The notes beneath the pieces are model-generated. The model was given only the letters and a program-made list of their open reading frames with translations. It was not told the origin of the DNA and ran no database searches. A stretch of DNA of 17,928 nucleotides from contig CABUDN010000036.1 of the NCBI GenBank assembly GCA_902490355.1, positions 1 to 17,928 of the forward strand. Reading direction: 5' to 3'. The stretch comes from an uncultured Oscillibacter sp. (GTDB taxonomy: Bacteria > Bacillota > Clostridia > Oscillospirales > Oscillospiraceae). Below, one piece after another: positions 1-5,467 of the stretch (positions are counted from its first letter, which is position 1; every line of letters begins with the position of its first letter). The translations under genes were made by a program, and so were the position numbers.

Positions 1-101
1 GTAAATTCCAATACATCCAGACTGATTACGGTCTATATAAGTTTCATGTTCACCATATCCCGGCACAGTTTCCCGCATGATTCCAGCCTGCTCTCTTTAC
101 G

Positions 102-135
102 CAAAAACTCCCAGAACCTTACGGTTCTGGGAGTT
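102..135 (-). terminator. Intrinsic terminator of tRNA-Val
   Basis: A perfect 13-bp inverted repeat (arms 106-118 and 123-135, 4-nt loop) is followed, on the minus strand, by a run of five T. It begins 4 nt past the CCA end of tRNA-Val, so it is the terminator for that gene. Nothing recognisable as a gene lies in bases 1-101. Confidence 0.85.
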
Positions 136-138
136 ACT

Positions 139-215
139 TGGTGGACGATACAGGACTCGAACCTGTGACCCCCTGCACGTCAAGCAGGTGCTCTAGCCAG
201 CTGAGCTAATCGTCC
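139..215 (-). tRNA. tRNA-Val (anticodon GAC)
   Basis: Read on the minus strand this folds as a full cloverleaf of 77 nt including an encoded CCA. The acceptor stem is GGACGAT/ATCGTCC, the anticodon stem is CCTGC/GCAGG with loop TTGACGT giving anticodon GAC, and the T-loop is TTCGAGT. The discriminator base is A. A terminator lies just downstream and a TTGACA-17-TATCTT promoter just upstream, so it is transcribed alone. Confidence 0.95.
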
Positions 216-231
216 GAAGCGGAACAAATAT

Positions 232-260
232 AAGATACACGGTTTTTCTTGATTTGTCAA
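232..260 (-). promoter_or_regulatory. Promoter of tRNA-Val
   Basis: On the minus strand TTGACA (255-260), a 17-bp spacer and TATCTT (232-237) form a near-consensus housekeeping promoter 17 bp before the tRNA. The other two tRNA units in the window have the same -35 and spacing, with -10 TAAGAT. Confidence 0.75.
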
Positions 261-313
261 CACTTTTTTTGTATTCTGTAAAAAAAGATTGCTTTGCCGG
301 AACTCCGGCAAAG
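249..313 (+). promoter_or_regulatory. Possible promoter and leader hairpin of the SDR gene
   Basis: TTGATT (249-254), 17 bp and TATTCT (272-277) make a weak rightward promoter interleaved with the tRNA-Val promoter on the other strand. Just downstream, CTTTGCCGG (292-300) and CCGGCAAAG (305-313) form a perfect 9-bp hairpin with a 4-nt loop. It ends 2 nt before the ribosome binding site at 316-323. The hairpin might modulate translation or mRNA stability; that is inference. Confidence 0.35.
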
Positions 314-332
314 TCAGGAAGGAATGATACAG

Positions 333-1067
333 ATGGAATCCATCGTACTTGTTACCGGCGCGTCCCGGGGAATCGGCCGGGCCATCGCCCTGGAACTGGG
401 GCAGGAAGGCCGCTGTGTATGCGTCAATTACCTCCACCATGCCGAAGCCGCCCAGGAGGTCGTCCGCCAGCTCCAGGCCCGGGGCTGCCGCGCCATGGCG
501 GTACAGGCAGACGTTGCAGACCGGGCGGCTGTGGAGCAGATGATCCACACGGCAGAGGACGCCTGGGGGCCCGTGGACCTGCTGGTCAACAATGCTGGCA
601 TCTCCCTGCAGGGGCTGTTCCAGGACACGACGGACGAACAGTGGGACCGCATCCTGGGCGTCAATCTTACCGGCCCCCGCAATACCATTCAGGCCGTCCT
701 GCCTGCCATGATCTCGGCCAAACGGGGCTGCATTGTCAACATCTCCTCCATCTGGGGCCTGCGGGGAGCCAGCTGCGAGGTGGCATATGCCTGCACCAAG
801 GCGGCAATCGTGGGGATGACCCGCTCCCTGGCACTGGAGCTGGCCCCCTCCGGGATTCGGGTCAACGCCGTCGCCCCGGGCTGCATCGAAACCGATATGG
901 TGCGGGTGCTCAGCCCGGAAACCCGGGCTATGCTGGTGGAGGAAACTCCTCTGGGCCGTCTGGGCACCCCGGAGGACATCGCCCACGCAGCGGCTTTCCT
1001 GGCCTCTGAGAAGGCCTCCTTCCTTACGGGACAAATCCTTACCGCAGATGGAGGATTCATCGGCTGA
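333..1067 (+). CDS. ymfI: SDR-family reductase, FabG-like; probably EF-P 5-aminopentanone reductase (YmfI type)
   Basis: This is a 244-residue classical short-chain dehydrogenase/reductase. It has the NAD(P)-binding motif TGASRGIG (8-15), NNAG (86-89) and the full catalytic tetrad N111, S139, Y152, K156 (S-x12-Y-x3-K), so it should be an active, soluble NADPH-dependent ketone reductase. The stretch ISSIWGLRGASCEV around the catalytic serine resembles my recollection of the YmfI group, which reduces the 5-aminopentanone modification on elongation factor P. A generic 3-oxoacyl-ACP reductase (FabG) is the alternative. The ATG at 333 is chosen because AGGAAGGA (316-323) lies 9 nt upstream; the ATG at 324 directly abuts that site, and TTG 294 lies inside a hairpin. 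It is a single gene, not in a fatty-acid operon. Confidence 0.8.
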   Translation: MESIVLVTGASRGIGRAIALELGQEGRCVCVNYLHHAEAAQEVVRQLQARGCRAMAVQADVADRAAVEQMIHTAEDAWGPVDLLVNNAGISLQGLFQDTTDEQWDRILGVNLTGPRNTIQAVLPAMISAKRGCIVNISSIWGLRGASCEVAYACTKAAIVGMTRSLALELAPSGIRVNAVAPGCIETDMVRVLSPETRAMLVEETPLGRLGTPEDIAHAAAFLASEKASFLTGQILTADGGFIG

Positions 1068-1177
1068 GACGGCTCCTATCCCGCATTTGAAGCAGGAGAA
1101 TGCCTGTATGGAGCCATCTCCTGTTTTCCCACAATTCCAGTACGATTCCCTTTGAGAGGGTTTTCCCTGCGAACAGG

Positions 1178-1210
1178 AAAAGAGCGGGCCGGACCGGCCC
1201 GCTCTTTTTT
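1178..1210. terminator. Bidirectional terminator between the SDR gene and the S24 repressor
   Basis: A GC-rich inverted repeat AGAGCGGGCCGG/CCGGCCCGCTCT (1181-1192 and 1194-1205) is followed by T on the + strand (six, 1205-1210) and by four T on the minus strand. It serves two convergent genes; its right edge overlaps the repressor's stop codon. Confidence 0.85.
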
Positions 1211-1961
1211 AACTTTTTCCCGGCAGCGGAAGCGTATGCACCATCACCCGGCCAAGGCAAACCAGGTTCCGCCCGCATCCGGGGGTCAGCACCACATCCG
1301 CATCGGCCCGGGCCCGGTTCAGTGAGAACAGATACACCACACCCGCCGGATCCTTGTAATACTGCTTGCAGAACATGTCCCCGTCCACGCAGAAAATGCC
1401 CACATCCCCGGCCCGGAGCGGATCGCGGTTCACATAGGCGACGGAACCGTCGGCAATCACCGGGATCATGGAATCTCCCTGAATGCGCACAGCAAATTCT
1501 GCCGCCTGGGGAACCGATTCATCCACCTGGATATAGTCAAAATCTTCCCCAAACACCGGCGCGGCGTAGCCCGCTGCCGCCGGGCTGCGGTAAAGGGGAA
1601 TCACACGGGGCTCCGGTTCCGTAGGCACGGCCTCCAAATCATCCCGATAGGCGCACAGAGCCGTCACCATGGAGCCTACCGCTTCCTTCCCCAGCGCAGA
1701 CAAGCTCCGGTAGTGCTTGAGCAATTCCCGCTCCCGGTCACTGAGAATCTGTTCCCCCCGAAGGAAATGATCTTGAAAGAGGGTATTGGGATCCGTCTCC
1801 AGGCAGTCAAACAGCCGCAGCAGCACCGTCTCCTTGGGAAAACTGGTATCTTGTTCATAGTTTCCGATGGCAGACGGCGAAACGCCCAGCCGCTCGGCCA
1901 ACTCGGCCCGGGAAATTCCCAGCGCTTTGCGCCGTTCCCGCATACGTTGTCCAAGGCTCAT
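1209..1961 (-). CDS. XRE-HTH / S24 peptidase repressor (LexA/CI-like, self-cleaving)
   Basis: A 250-residue repressor. Residues 5-55 form an XRE helix-turn-helix (ISRAELAERLGVSPSAIGNYEQ). A linker (60-120) leads to a C-terminal S24 domain with an Ala130-Gly131 cleavage site, catalytic Ser164 in QGDSM and general-base Lys199 in MFCKQ. All residues known to be needed for RecA-stimulated autocleavage in LexA/CI proteins are present, so it is probably a damage-responsive repressor. The start at 1961 places GAGGAAAGG 9 nt upstream; the in-frame ATG at 1970 touches that site and GTG 1985 precedes it. Three palindromes over its promoter suggest autoregulation. No phage or conjugation genes adjoin it, so it may be an orphan from a lost mobile element. 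It is probably not LexA itself: no CGAAC-type SOS box is seen. Confidence 0.85.
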   Translation of the reverse strand: MSLGQRMRERRKALGISRAELAERLGVSPSAIGNYEQDTSFPKETVLLRLFDCLETDPNTLFQDHFLRGEQILSDRERELLKHYRSLSALGKEAVGSMVTALCAYRDDLEAVPTEPEPRVIPLYRSPAAAGYAAPVFGEDFDYIQVDESVPQAAEFAVRIQGDSMIPVIADGSVAYVNRDPLRAGDVGIFCVDGDMFCKQYYKDPAGVVYLFSLNRARADADVVLTPGCGRNLVCLGRVMVHTLPLPGKS

Positions 1962-2032
1962 CCCGTTCATCCTTTCCTCATCCACTTCCCATTGTGGTTA
2001 TGGTATCGAATTTTTTCTCTCCTGTCAATCCA

Positions 2033-2062
2033 ATTTTACAAGTTTCTTGTAAATTATGTCTT
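2033..2062 (-). promoter_or_regulatory. Repressor promoter overlain by operator 1
   Basis: On the minus strand AAGACA (2057-2062), an 18-bp spacer and TAAAAT (2033-2038) form a plausible promoter for the S24 repressor. The palindrome TTTACAAG-TTT-CTTGTAAA (2035-2053) covers the -10 and most of the spacer, so bound repressor would block its own transcription. Confidence 0.55.
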
Positions 2063-2114
2063 GACATAACAAATATCTTGTGTTAATGTAGTCATGCTTA
2101 CAGGAAACTTGTAA
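2035..2114. promoter_or_regulatory. Three equally spaced operator-like palindromes
   Basis: Sites of form TTACARG-N3-CTTGTAA lie at 2036-2052 (perfect dyad, extending to 2035-2053), 2067-2083 (10 of 14 arm positions match) and 2098-2114 (one arm mismatch). Their centres are at 2044, 2075 and 2106, exactly 31 bp apart, close to three helical turns. They probably bind the adjacent S24 repressor cooperatively; that assignment is inference from position. Confidence 0.6.
2061..2089 (+). promoter_or_regulatory. Possible rightward promoter with operator 2 as its spacer
   Basis: A consensus TTGACA (2061-2066) is followed by 17 bp that coincide exactly with the middle operator, then TAATGT (2084-2089) preceded by TG (extended -10). 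No + gene lies downstream before the tRNAs, only a 6-codon ATG frame at 2094. The -10 is weak, so this may be a relic of a divergent CI/Cro-like promoter. Confidence 0.4.
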
Positions 2115-2176
2115 ACATCCCCATCATAAATCAGGCAGCCGGTCATTTCTTGTCTTTTTTTACAGAACTGCCTGAA

Positions 2177-2214
2177 AATAAAAAAGTTGGGACAAGCAAC
2201 GCTTGTCCCAACTT
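2177..2214 (-). terminator. Terminator of the tRNA-Thr/tRNA-Tyr unit
   Basis: A perfect 14-bp stem (2184-2197 with 2201-2214, loop AAC) is followed on the minus strand by a T-rich run. The stem includes the last base of the CCA end of tRNA-Tyr, so terminator and tRNA overlap by one nucleotide. Confidence 0.85.
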
Positions 2215-2297
2215 GGTGGGGGAAGGTGGATTCGAACCACCGAAGCCGAAGCAACAGATTTACAGTCTGCCCCATTTGACCGCTCTGGAATTCCCCC
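2214..2297 (-). tRNA. tRNA-Tyr (anticodon GTA)
   Basis: On the minus strand, 84 nt with encoded CCA. The acceptor stem is GGGGGAA/TTCCCCC, the anticodon loop CTGTAAA gives GTA, and the long variable arm is that of a bacterial class II tRNA-Tyr. It lies 10 nt after tRNA-Thr and shares its promoter and terminator. Confidence 0.95.
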
Positions 2298-2307
2298 ATA
2301 TGAAATT

Positions 2308-2383
2308 TGGAGCTGGTGGACGGATTCGAACCCCCGACCTGCTGATTACAAATCAGCTGCTCTACCAGCTGAGCTACACCAGC
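2308..2383 (-). tRNA. tRNA-Thr (anticodon TGT)
   Basis: On the minus strand, 76 nt with encoded CCA. The acceptor stem is GCTGGTG/CACCAGC, and the anticodon stem GCTGA/TCAGC carries loop TTTGTAA, giving TGT. It is the first gene of a two-tRNA transcript. Confidence 0.95.
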
Positions 2384-2396
2384 AGTTCCAACAGCA

Positions 2397-2431
2397 GGAC
2401 TTATCTTAGCAGATAAGTCCGATTTTGTCAA
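2397..2431 (-). promoter_or_regulatory. tRNA-Thr/Tyr promoter with an embedded palindrome
   Basis: On the minus strand TTGACA (2426-2431), 17 bp and TAAGAT (2403-2408) form a strong promoter. A perfect 10-bp inverted repeat, GGACTTATCT and AGATAAGTCC with a 4-bp centre (2397-2420), spans the -10 and much of the spacer. This looks like an operator or DNA hairpin placed on the promoter. Confidence 0.7.
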
Positions 2432-2466
2432 CACCTTTTTTTATTTTTTTTGAAGGAGGAGTCCAA

Positions 2467-2652
2467 CTGCATTTTTCACATCGCTGCCGGCGCCATATTT
2501 TGCTGTGCACACTCTGTGGCCGGGAGATTGCGCCGGGCGAAGAATACTGGGCCTGCAACGGCAGCCGCGTCTGCGCTGCATGCCTTTTGGATTTTGCCAA
2601 ACAGGAGTTGGCCGCCTGCCGGCAGACGCGGGGAAAGGAGACACAGTTATGA
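2467..2652 (+). CDS. Small zinc-ribbon protein, probable CTG start
   Basis: A 61-residue protein with two Cys pairs, C14-x2-C17 (CTLCGREI) and C36-x2-C39 (CAAC), consistent with one zinc site, and a charged C-terminal tail. Small proteins of this kind occur in Clostridia; I know no assigned function. A very strong AAGGAGGA (2453-2460) sits 6 nt before CTG 2467, while no ATG or GTG exists in frame. TTG 2425 overlaps the tRNA promoter, and TTG 2500 has no ribosome binding site. The start is therefore unusual or the 5' end is altered. Its TGA overlaps the ATG of the next gene (ATGA), so translation is probably coupled. Confidence 0.6.
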   Translation: MHFSHRCRRHILLCTLCGREIAPGEEYWACNGSRVCAACLLDFAKQELAACRQTRGKETQL

Positions 2653-2858
2653 CCTTACTGGAACTATCCATTCAATACGCCGACGGTGCTGCCGCCATCC
2701 ATACCCGCATCCGGGAGCTGGAGCAGCTGGAACGGATCCAGACGGATCCGGTCTGCGCCCAGGCGCTCCGGCGCCGGATTTTGGAACTGACCCCTTTGTG
2801 GCGGGACATGCGGGAAATGACCCGCCGCACAGCACACTATTACGACAGGAGGCATTGA
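2649..2858 (+). CDS. Small coiled-coil protein of unknown function
   Basis: A 69-residue, highly charged helical protein. It has heptad-like segments (HTRIRELEQLERI, ALRRRILELTPLWRDMREM) and ends in AHYYDRRH. There is no signal peptide or membrane segment. AAAGGAG at 2634-2640 supports the ATG at 2649, and the start overlaps the zinc-ribbon stop by 4 bp. It is the middle gene of a three-gene set ending in a sigma-region-4-like protein. It may be an accessory partner of that regulator; this is inference from the operon only. Confidence 0.6.
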   Translation: MTLLELSIQYADGAAAIHTRIRELEQLERIQTDPVCAQALRRRILELTPLWRDMREMTRRTAHYYDRRH

Positions 2859-2859
2859 G

Positions 2860-3156
2860 ATGGCAACTCACACTTTTGATACCCGCAGCAGCGAATGGCT
2901 GGGCGACATGACCGTATGGCTGCGGGACAACGCCAATACCAATTCCGAGCTGCTGACCCGTCTGCGCCAGAATCTGCGCCGGGCCCGCCAGCAGGAGCTC
3001 ACTCCCCGCCAGCAGCAGGTTTTGACTTTGTATTACGACCAGGGAATGAATATGACCCAGATCGCCCAAACTCTGGGTGTCAACTGTTCTACTGTGTCCA
3101 GAACCATCCGCCGGGCCAAGCAGAGGCTCTACCGCTGTCTGCGCTATTGCCTCTAA
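2860..3156 (+). CDS. Sigma-70 region 4-like HTH protein
   Basis: A 98-residue protein whose C-terminal half is a sigma region 4 helix-turn-helix: LTPRQQQVLTLYYDQGMNMT, then QIAQTLGVNCSTVSRTIRRA, then a basic tail. There is no room for sigma region 2, so it cannot recognise a -10 element as an ordinary sigma factor. It is more likely a DNA-binding regulator or one half of a split sigma factor. AGGAGG at 2847-2852 gives 7 nt spacing to ATG 2860, and it begins directly after the coiled-coil gene's TGA with a 1-nt gap. The YitT gene behind it has its own promoter. Comparable trios are often found in accessory DNA. Confidence 0.7.
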   Translation: MATHTFDTRSSEWLGDMTVWLRDNANTNSELLTRLRQNLRRARQQELTPRQQQVLTLYYDQGMNMTQIAQTLGVNCSTVSRTIRRAKQRLYRCLRYCL

Positions 3157-3172
3157 TCTGTACATTTTCCTC

Positions 3173-3201
3173 TTGAGCTTTTCCGGACAAGCCCGTATAA
3201 T
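3173..3201 (+). promoter_or_regulatory. Promoter of yitT/racemase genes
   Basis: TTGAGC (3173-3178), 17 bp and a perfect TATAAT (3196-3201) lie about 50 bp before the YitT start, in the 97-bp gap after the sigma-like gene. Confidence 0.75.
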
Positions 3202-3253
3202 TGTCCCAGATGGATTACCCAGCCCTGAGTACGTTGTCCGGGAGGGACCTGCC

Positions 3254-4138
3254 ATGCTGTATAACACCCTGCATAACCGATGGCTCCGCCTGATCGCTGC
3301 CGTTGCGGGCGAACTGATTTCCGCATTGGCACTGAATCTGTTTATCGTGCCCCTGAACCTGTACACCGGCGGTACCATGGGTGTATGCCAGCTGGTGCGG
3401 ACTCTGCTGCAGACCTATGTGGGATTGGATTTCGGACCTTACGATGTGGCCGGTATCCTCTATTTCATCACCAATATCCCCATCCTGATCTTCGCATACA
3501 AAAACCTGGGACGGGGACTGGTCATCCGCACAGTGATCTGCACAGTTGCCTACTCATTCTTTTACAGTATCATCCCCACGCCCTCCGCGCCCATCGTGAA
3601 TGACTATCTGACGGCCTGCCTGCTGGGCGGAATTCTGACGGGAATCGGAAGCGGCATTGTCCTGACCTGCGGATGCAGCGGCGGAGGACTGGACATTGTG
3701 GGTCTCTGCCTGAGCAAACGGGGCAGCACCTTCACTGTGGGCCGGTTTTCCCTGCTCTTCAACGCCGTTTTGTACTCCGCCTGTCTGGTGTTGTTCAGCG
3801 TGGAAGTGGCGATTTACTCCATTATTTATAATTTCTGCACTTCCCTGGTACTGGACCGGATGCATCAGCAAAATGTCAGCGTCCAGGCGCTGATTTTTAC
3901 CCGGGAGGATGAAAGCCAGCTGAGCCATTTCATCATTGACCGGCTGGGCCGCAGCGTCACATTCTGGTCCGGAACCGGCGCCTATACCGGCGAGAGTGTT
4001 CACGTGCTGTGTGTATGCCTGTCCAAATATGAAATTGAGGAGCTGCTTCATGCCGTCAGTTCCATCGATCCCCACGCCTTTGTAACCGTACAGGAGGGGA
4101 CCCGCATTTACGGCAATTTCCCAAAAAGATTGGAATGA
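3254..4138 (+). CDS. YitT-family membrane protein (DUF161/DUF2179)
   Basis: A 294-residue protein with five to six hydrophobic segments in residues 10-200 (for example AVAGELISALALNLFIVPLN and LTACLLGGILTGIGSGIVL). The signature region CGCSGGGLDIVG and a C-terminal soluble DUF2179 domain containing GTGAYTGE follow. This is the standard YitT architecture and length; the transport role of the family is unproven. GGAGGG at 3241-3246 supports the ATG at 3254; upstream in-frame starts would overlap the sigma-like gene. It is followed after 7 bp by the racemase-like gene, in one transcription unit. A second paralog lies at 6916-7773 and differs here, where it has GATTGGTDIV. Confidence 0.85.
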   Translation: MLYNTLHNRWLRLIAAVAGELISALALNLFIVPLNLYTGGTMGVCQLVRTLLQTYVGLDFGPYDVAGILYFITNIPILIFAYKNLGRGLVIRTVICTVAYSFFYSIIPTPSAPIVNDYLTACLLGGILTGIGSGIVLTCGCSGGGLDIVGLCLSKRGSTFTVGRFSLLFNAVLYSACLVLFSVEVAIYSIIYNFCTSLVLDRMHQQNVSVQALIFTREDESQLSHFIIDRLGRSVTFWSGTGAYTGESVHVLCVCLSKYEIEELLHAVSSIDPHAFVTVQEGTRIYGNFPKRLE

Positions 4139-4145
4139 TCGCGCA

Positions 4146-4793
4146 ATGGAAACCCCTGTAGCCGTTTTGGCCGGAACGCCCGTAGATACACAGATGGGCG
4201 CCTCTTTTGTGATGCAGGCCGGTCTCACGGCCTGTCCATTTCCCCTGGCAGCCGATCCCCGGTCCCAGACAGCATTTCAGATCTCCTCTCAGGAGGAAAA
4301 ACTGCAGGCTGTCCGGGACGTACTGGCCCAGGCACAGTCTCAGGGCTGCCGCCGTGTGTTTGTCTACTGCAACTCCCTTTCTTCTTCCGTAGACTTCCCC
4401 ACACTGGCCTGTGAGACCGGTCTGCGGATTGTGACCCCTCTGGATGTCTACCGGCATCTGGCGCCCTCCTATCGCCGTCTGGGGCTCATCGCCGCCAATG
4501 CTCAGGGGCTGGCAGGCATCGAGCGGACGCTGCTTACCGCCAATCCCGAGCTGGATTTGCTGGGAGCCTGCCTGCTTCCCGCAGTTTTGTCCATTGAGGC
4601 CGGGCTTCCGCCCCGGGAGCTGGTGGCACAGCATCATCTGGGGGAACTGGCCGAGTGGTACCGCACCTGCGGCATGGAAGCTTTGATTCTGGGCTGCACC
4701 CATTTCCCCTATTTTAAAGACGCCTTGACGGAGCAGACTTCTTTGCCTCTGATCGATCCGGCGCAGGAAATGATCCGTCTGCTGCTGGCATAA
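4146..4793 (+). CDS. Aspartate/glutamate racemase-family protein
   Basis: A 215-residue cytosolic protein with the two-cysteine layout of cofactor-independent Asp/Glu racemases. The first Cys is in VYCNSLSSS, the second in LGCTHFPYF, the latter nearly identical to the MurI GCTHYP motif. The N-terminal VDTQMG replaces the MurI DSGVGG loop, and the chain is about 50 residues shorter than MurI. It is therefore probably a relative rather than the cell-wall glutamate racemase, and its substrate cannot be named. The ribosome binding site is weak, and the start lies 7 nt after the yitT stop, suggesting coupled expression. A strong terminator follows 7 bp after the stop. Confidence 0.75.
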   Translation: METPVAVLAGTPVDTQMGASFVMQAGLTACPFPLAADPRSQTAFQISSQEEKLQAVRDVLAQAQSQGCRRVFVYCNSLSSSVDFPTLACETGLRIVTPLDVYRHLAPSYRRLGLIAANAQGLAGIERTLLTANPELDLLGACLLPAVLSIEAGLPPRELVAQHHLGELAEWYRTCGMEALILGCTHFPYFKDALTEQTSLPLIDPAQEMIRLLLA

Positions 4794-4800
4794 CGTCAAT

Positions 4801-4840
4801 CCCCGCAGAAGCCATTGAAACGGCTTCTGCGGGGGTTTTT
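4801..4840 (+). terminator. Terminator of the yitT-racemase operon
   Basis: A perfect 13-bp stem (4801-4813 with 4822-4834) with an 8-nt loop is followed by G and five T. Confidence 0.9.
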
Positions 4841-4954
4841 AATGCGCGGTGTCTCCTTCTTTTCTCCTTTACGCGCTCCGCGCCGGTGGAGGCAGCGCGT
4901 TCTTTCCGTCTACGCAAAAAAGAGGACATCCAGATCGGATGTCCTCTCGCTATA

Positions 4955-4983
4955 TGGAGCGGGCAACGAGGCTCGAACTCGCT
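4955..4983 (-). pseudogene. tRNA-Gly 3' fragment, array unit 1
   Basis: Identical to the T-arm, acceptor 3' strand, discriminator and CCA of the intact tRNA-Gly. It lacks the D-arm, the anticodon arm and the acceptor 5' strand, so it cannot form a tRNA. Confidence 0.85.
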
Positions 4984-5125
4984 TCCGGCATCCCGCAAAC
5001 GGCTTCGCCATTTGCAGGAGCCCTGCCGCACCTCTCCTTTTACGCGCTCCGCGCTGGTGGAGGCAGCGCGTTCTTTCCGTCTACGCGAAAAAGAGGACAT
5101 CCAGATCGGATGTCCTCTCGCTATA

Positions 5126-5154
5126 TGGAGCGGGCAACGAGGCTCGAACTCGCT
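5126..5154 (-). pseudogene. tRNA-Gly 3' fragment, array unit 2
   Basis: A second identical 29-nt tRNA-Gly end, 171 bp from the first. Identity to the tRNA stops at the same base, just before the T-arm. Confidence 0.85.
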
Positions 5155-5296
5155 TCCGGCATCCCGCAAACGGCTTCGCCATTTGCAGGAGCCCTGCCGC
5201 ACCTCTCCTTTTACGCGCTCCGCGCTGGTGGAGGCAGCGCGTTCTTTCCGTCTACGCGAAAAAGAGGACATCCAGATCGGATGTCCTCTCGCTATA

Positions 5297-5325
5297 TGGA
5301 GCGGGCAACGAGGCTCGAACTCGCT
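5297..5325 (-). pseudogene. tRNA-Gly 3' fragment, array unit 3
   Basis: A third identical 29-nt tRNA-Gly end; the next copy, 171 bp on, is the 3' end of the complete tRNA gene. Confidence 0.85.
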
Positions 5326-5429
5326 TCCGGCATCCCGCAAACGGCTTCGCCATTTGCAGGAGCCCTGCCGCACCTCTCCTTTTACGCGCTCCGCGCTGGT
5401 GGAGGCAGCGCGTTCTTTCCGTCTACGCG

Positions 5430-5460
5430 AAAAAGAGGACATCCAGATCGGATGTCCTCT
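5430..5460 (-). terminator. Terminator of tRNA-Gly (copied in every array unit)
   Basis: An 11-bp stem AGAGGACATCC/GGATGTCCTCT (5434-5444 and 5450-5460) is followed on the minus strand by five T, 7 nt past the CCA end. Identical stems lie at 4921-4947, 5092-5118 and 5263-5289, so the tRNA is followed by four terminators in series. Confidence 0.85.
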
Positions 5461-5467
5461 CGCTATA

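Noticed and set aside
294..332. Upstream TTG or ATG starts for the SDR gene
   Set aside because: TTG 294 lies in a 9-bp hairpin without a ribosome binding site, and ATG 324 abuts the Shine-Dalgarno sequence; ATG 333 gives normal spacing and family length.
1079..1140. Hairpin CAGGAGA/TCTCCTG with T-run as a second terminator after the SDR gene
   Set aside because: The loop is 17 nt and the T-run short; the strong GC-rich terminator at 1178-1210 is sufficient.
2035..2114. Palindromes as LexA SOS boxes
   Set aside because: They do not match the Gram-positive GAAC-N4-GTTC type box; the half-site ACAAG/CTTGT is different, so a private operator is more likely.
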